In this document: positions 22,904 to 23,453 of the stretch, piece after piece
How the letters are laid out: each line of letters opens with the position of its first letter
Numbering within the stretch: position 1 is the first letter of the stretch
IMG/VR virus record: IMGVR_UViG_3300042987_002574
Coordinates: 1 to 23,453 of that record
Reading direction: 5' to 3' (one strand)
Source of the DNA: a virus
Length of the DNA stretch: 23,453 nt
Position numbers and translations under genes: made by a program
The notes under the pieces: generated by a model
Seen by the model: the letters and a program-made list of their open reading frames with translations, nothing else
Database searches by the model: none
Told to the model about the DNA's origin: nothing

Positions 22904-22986
22904 TCTTGTACAAAACTCGTTGGCTACACTCTAACACACCTAAGTTTAGGCGTGTACACAGGAAACCGTTGTCCAGTATGGACTTT
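22904..22986 (-). promoter_or_regulatory. Recombinase leader with 22-bp dyad and extended -10
   Basis: At 22934-22955 two 10-bp arms, ACACACCTAA and TTAGGCGTGT, form an inverted repeat with one mismatch around a central GT. On the minus strand TGTTAGAGT (22936-22928) fits an extended -10 and abuts the dyad, so the dyad would occupy the spacer of the recombinase promoter. It could be an autoregulatory operator, a recombination site, or both. A second small dyad, GTCCA-GTA-TGGAC (22971-22983), is followed by five T on the plus strand. Confidence 0.45.
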
Positions 22987-23453
22987 TTAGGCAAATCCGC
23001 CGGCGTTTGTAAAGTTGGCCGAGTTCAACGAAACCTTCTGCCAGGTGTTAGTTGCTGTGCAAATGTACAAAGTTCCACTGGCATCGTCAATACATATTTC
23101 ACCAAGTGTGCCTGTTGAAGTCTTTGATGCTGGATACCCAGATTTATAGGCAATGCCAGTTACGGCAATGGCATTTTTGTTCTTCCAAAGACTTGTAGCA
23201 GTTTCATATACCAACAGTTGCTTGTCTTGTAAACCATTGATCAAGACGTTGTGAAGTTCTTGCACTTCAAAGCCATTCTGTGGCCTGACAAAGATCTCTC
23301 CGTTGTTCTGCTGCTTTCGAGTAACAATACCGATAAATACAAGATGATTAGGCGCGACTGGTTTGTTTGCGAGACCAAAAATCAGATTTCCATCATCACC
23401 GAGCCAAATTGGATCTCCAGCGGCGTTGGCAGCAGAAGTGTCAAGTCCTTCAA
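22987..23453 (-). CDS. Phage virion structural protein, C-terminal part (5' end off window)
   Basis: The frame is open from the right edge to a TAA at 22987, giving 155 visible residues. Features include DPIWLGDDGNLIFGLANKP, APNHLVFIGIVTRKQ, NGEIFVRPQNGFEVQELHNV, KNKNAIAVTGIAY and a C-terminus GEICIDDASGTLYICT...WQKVSLN. The segment around QNGFEVQELHNV is characteristic of virion structural proteins in marine and freshwater phages, where it sits in large tail or fiber-associated proteins of unassigned biochemical role. Codon use and base composition are AT-richer than in the rest of the window (more ATT, AAT, AAA, TTT). No internal ATG is a convincing start; the gene must begin outside the window. 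Confidence 0.82.
   Translation of the reverse strand, partial: EGLDTSAANAAGDPIWLGDDGNLIFGLANKPVAPNHLVFIGIVTRKQQNNGEIFVRPQNGFEVQELHNVLINGLQDKQLLVYETATSLWKNKNAIAVTGIAYKSGYPASKTSTGTLGEICIDDASGTLYICTATNTWQKVSLNSANFTNAGGFA

Noticed and set aside
1-23453. Diversity-generating retroelement, tRNA genes, insertion sequences
   Set aside because: No reverse transcriptase, paired variable/template repeats, cloverleaf-like sequence or transposase could be found; intergenic gaps are all under about 125 bases.

Overview
The window is part of a tailed-phage (Caudoviricetes) genome or a prophage-like contig. About 16.6 kb is a co-directional minus-strand block of virion fiber/adhesin genes. It is followed by a small minus-strand group (DUF6378-like, metallophosphoesterase, small HTH-like protein), a plus-strand prim-pol/SF3 primase-helicase and a minus-strand serine recombinase. 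No terminase, portal, capsid, tape-measure, lysis, tRNA or CRISPR locus is visible, so this is only a segment. An actinobacterial host is the best guess, as inference. The N-terminal domain of the 1091-aa fiber, the VHGI repeats and the DAKGD...RLxVG...ATGxKW modules are of types common in actinobacteriophage minor tail proteins. A glycosyltransferase gene also appears to have leaderless transcription, which is common in Actinobacteria.

Layout on the minus strand, in transcription order. A promoter-like extended -10 near 17539-17547 precedes a 1091-aa collagen-like fiber. Next come a 305-aa seven-repeat BNR/WD-like beta-propeller, a 54-aa protein, a 584-aa collagen-like fiber with a carbohydrate-binding-like C-terminus, a 426-aa collagen/VHGI fiber, a 153-aa collagen-like protein and three small virion-type proteins (112, 114 and 85 aa). 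They are followed by a 1057-aa fiber with six CBM5/12-like repeats, a 646-aa RCC1 beta-propeller protein, a 76-aa protein and a 778-aa RCC1 beta-propeller protein. A glycosyltransferase with its own promoter runs off the left edge. Gaps are a few to about 55 bases and many genes are coupled through TAATG, TAGTG or stop-codon/Shine-Dalgarno overlaps, so the block is probably one late operon.

The fiber genes are built from a small set of interchangeable modules. One N-terminal module (AIDFPN...WxW/WxG) starts the 153-, 426- and 584-aa proteins. Another (LNWRG/YFAGEY...YxxNDxV) starts both RCC1 proteins and the 1057-aa protein. These are joined to collagen-like Gly-X-Y tracts, short globular inserts that recur between genes, and distinct C-terminal tips (propellers, lectin-like domains). 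This looks like a multi-adhesin array rather than a single receptor-binding protein.

Right side: 17556-19309 holds three minus-strand genes behind two further extended -10 elements. A divergent promoter region (19310-19430) separates them from the primase-helicase (to 22118). The recombinase (22181-22903) ends inside its own rho-independent terminator. Just upstream of it lies a 22-bp near-palindrome with a central GT, next to an AT-richer virion-protein gene that runs off the right edge. That junction is the most likely place for recombinase-mediated rearrangement. No stretch over 300 bases lacks a gene.
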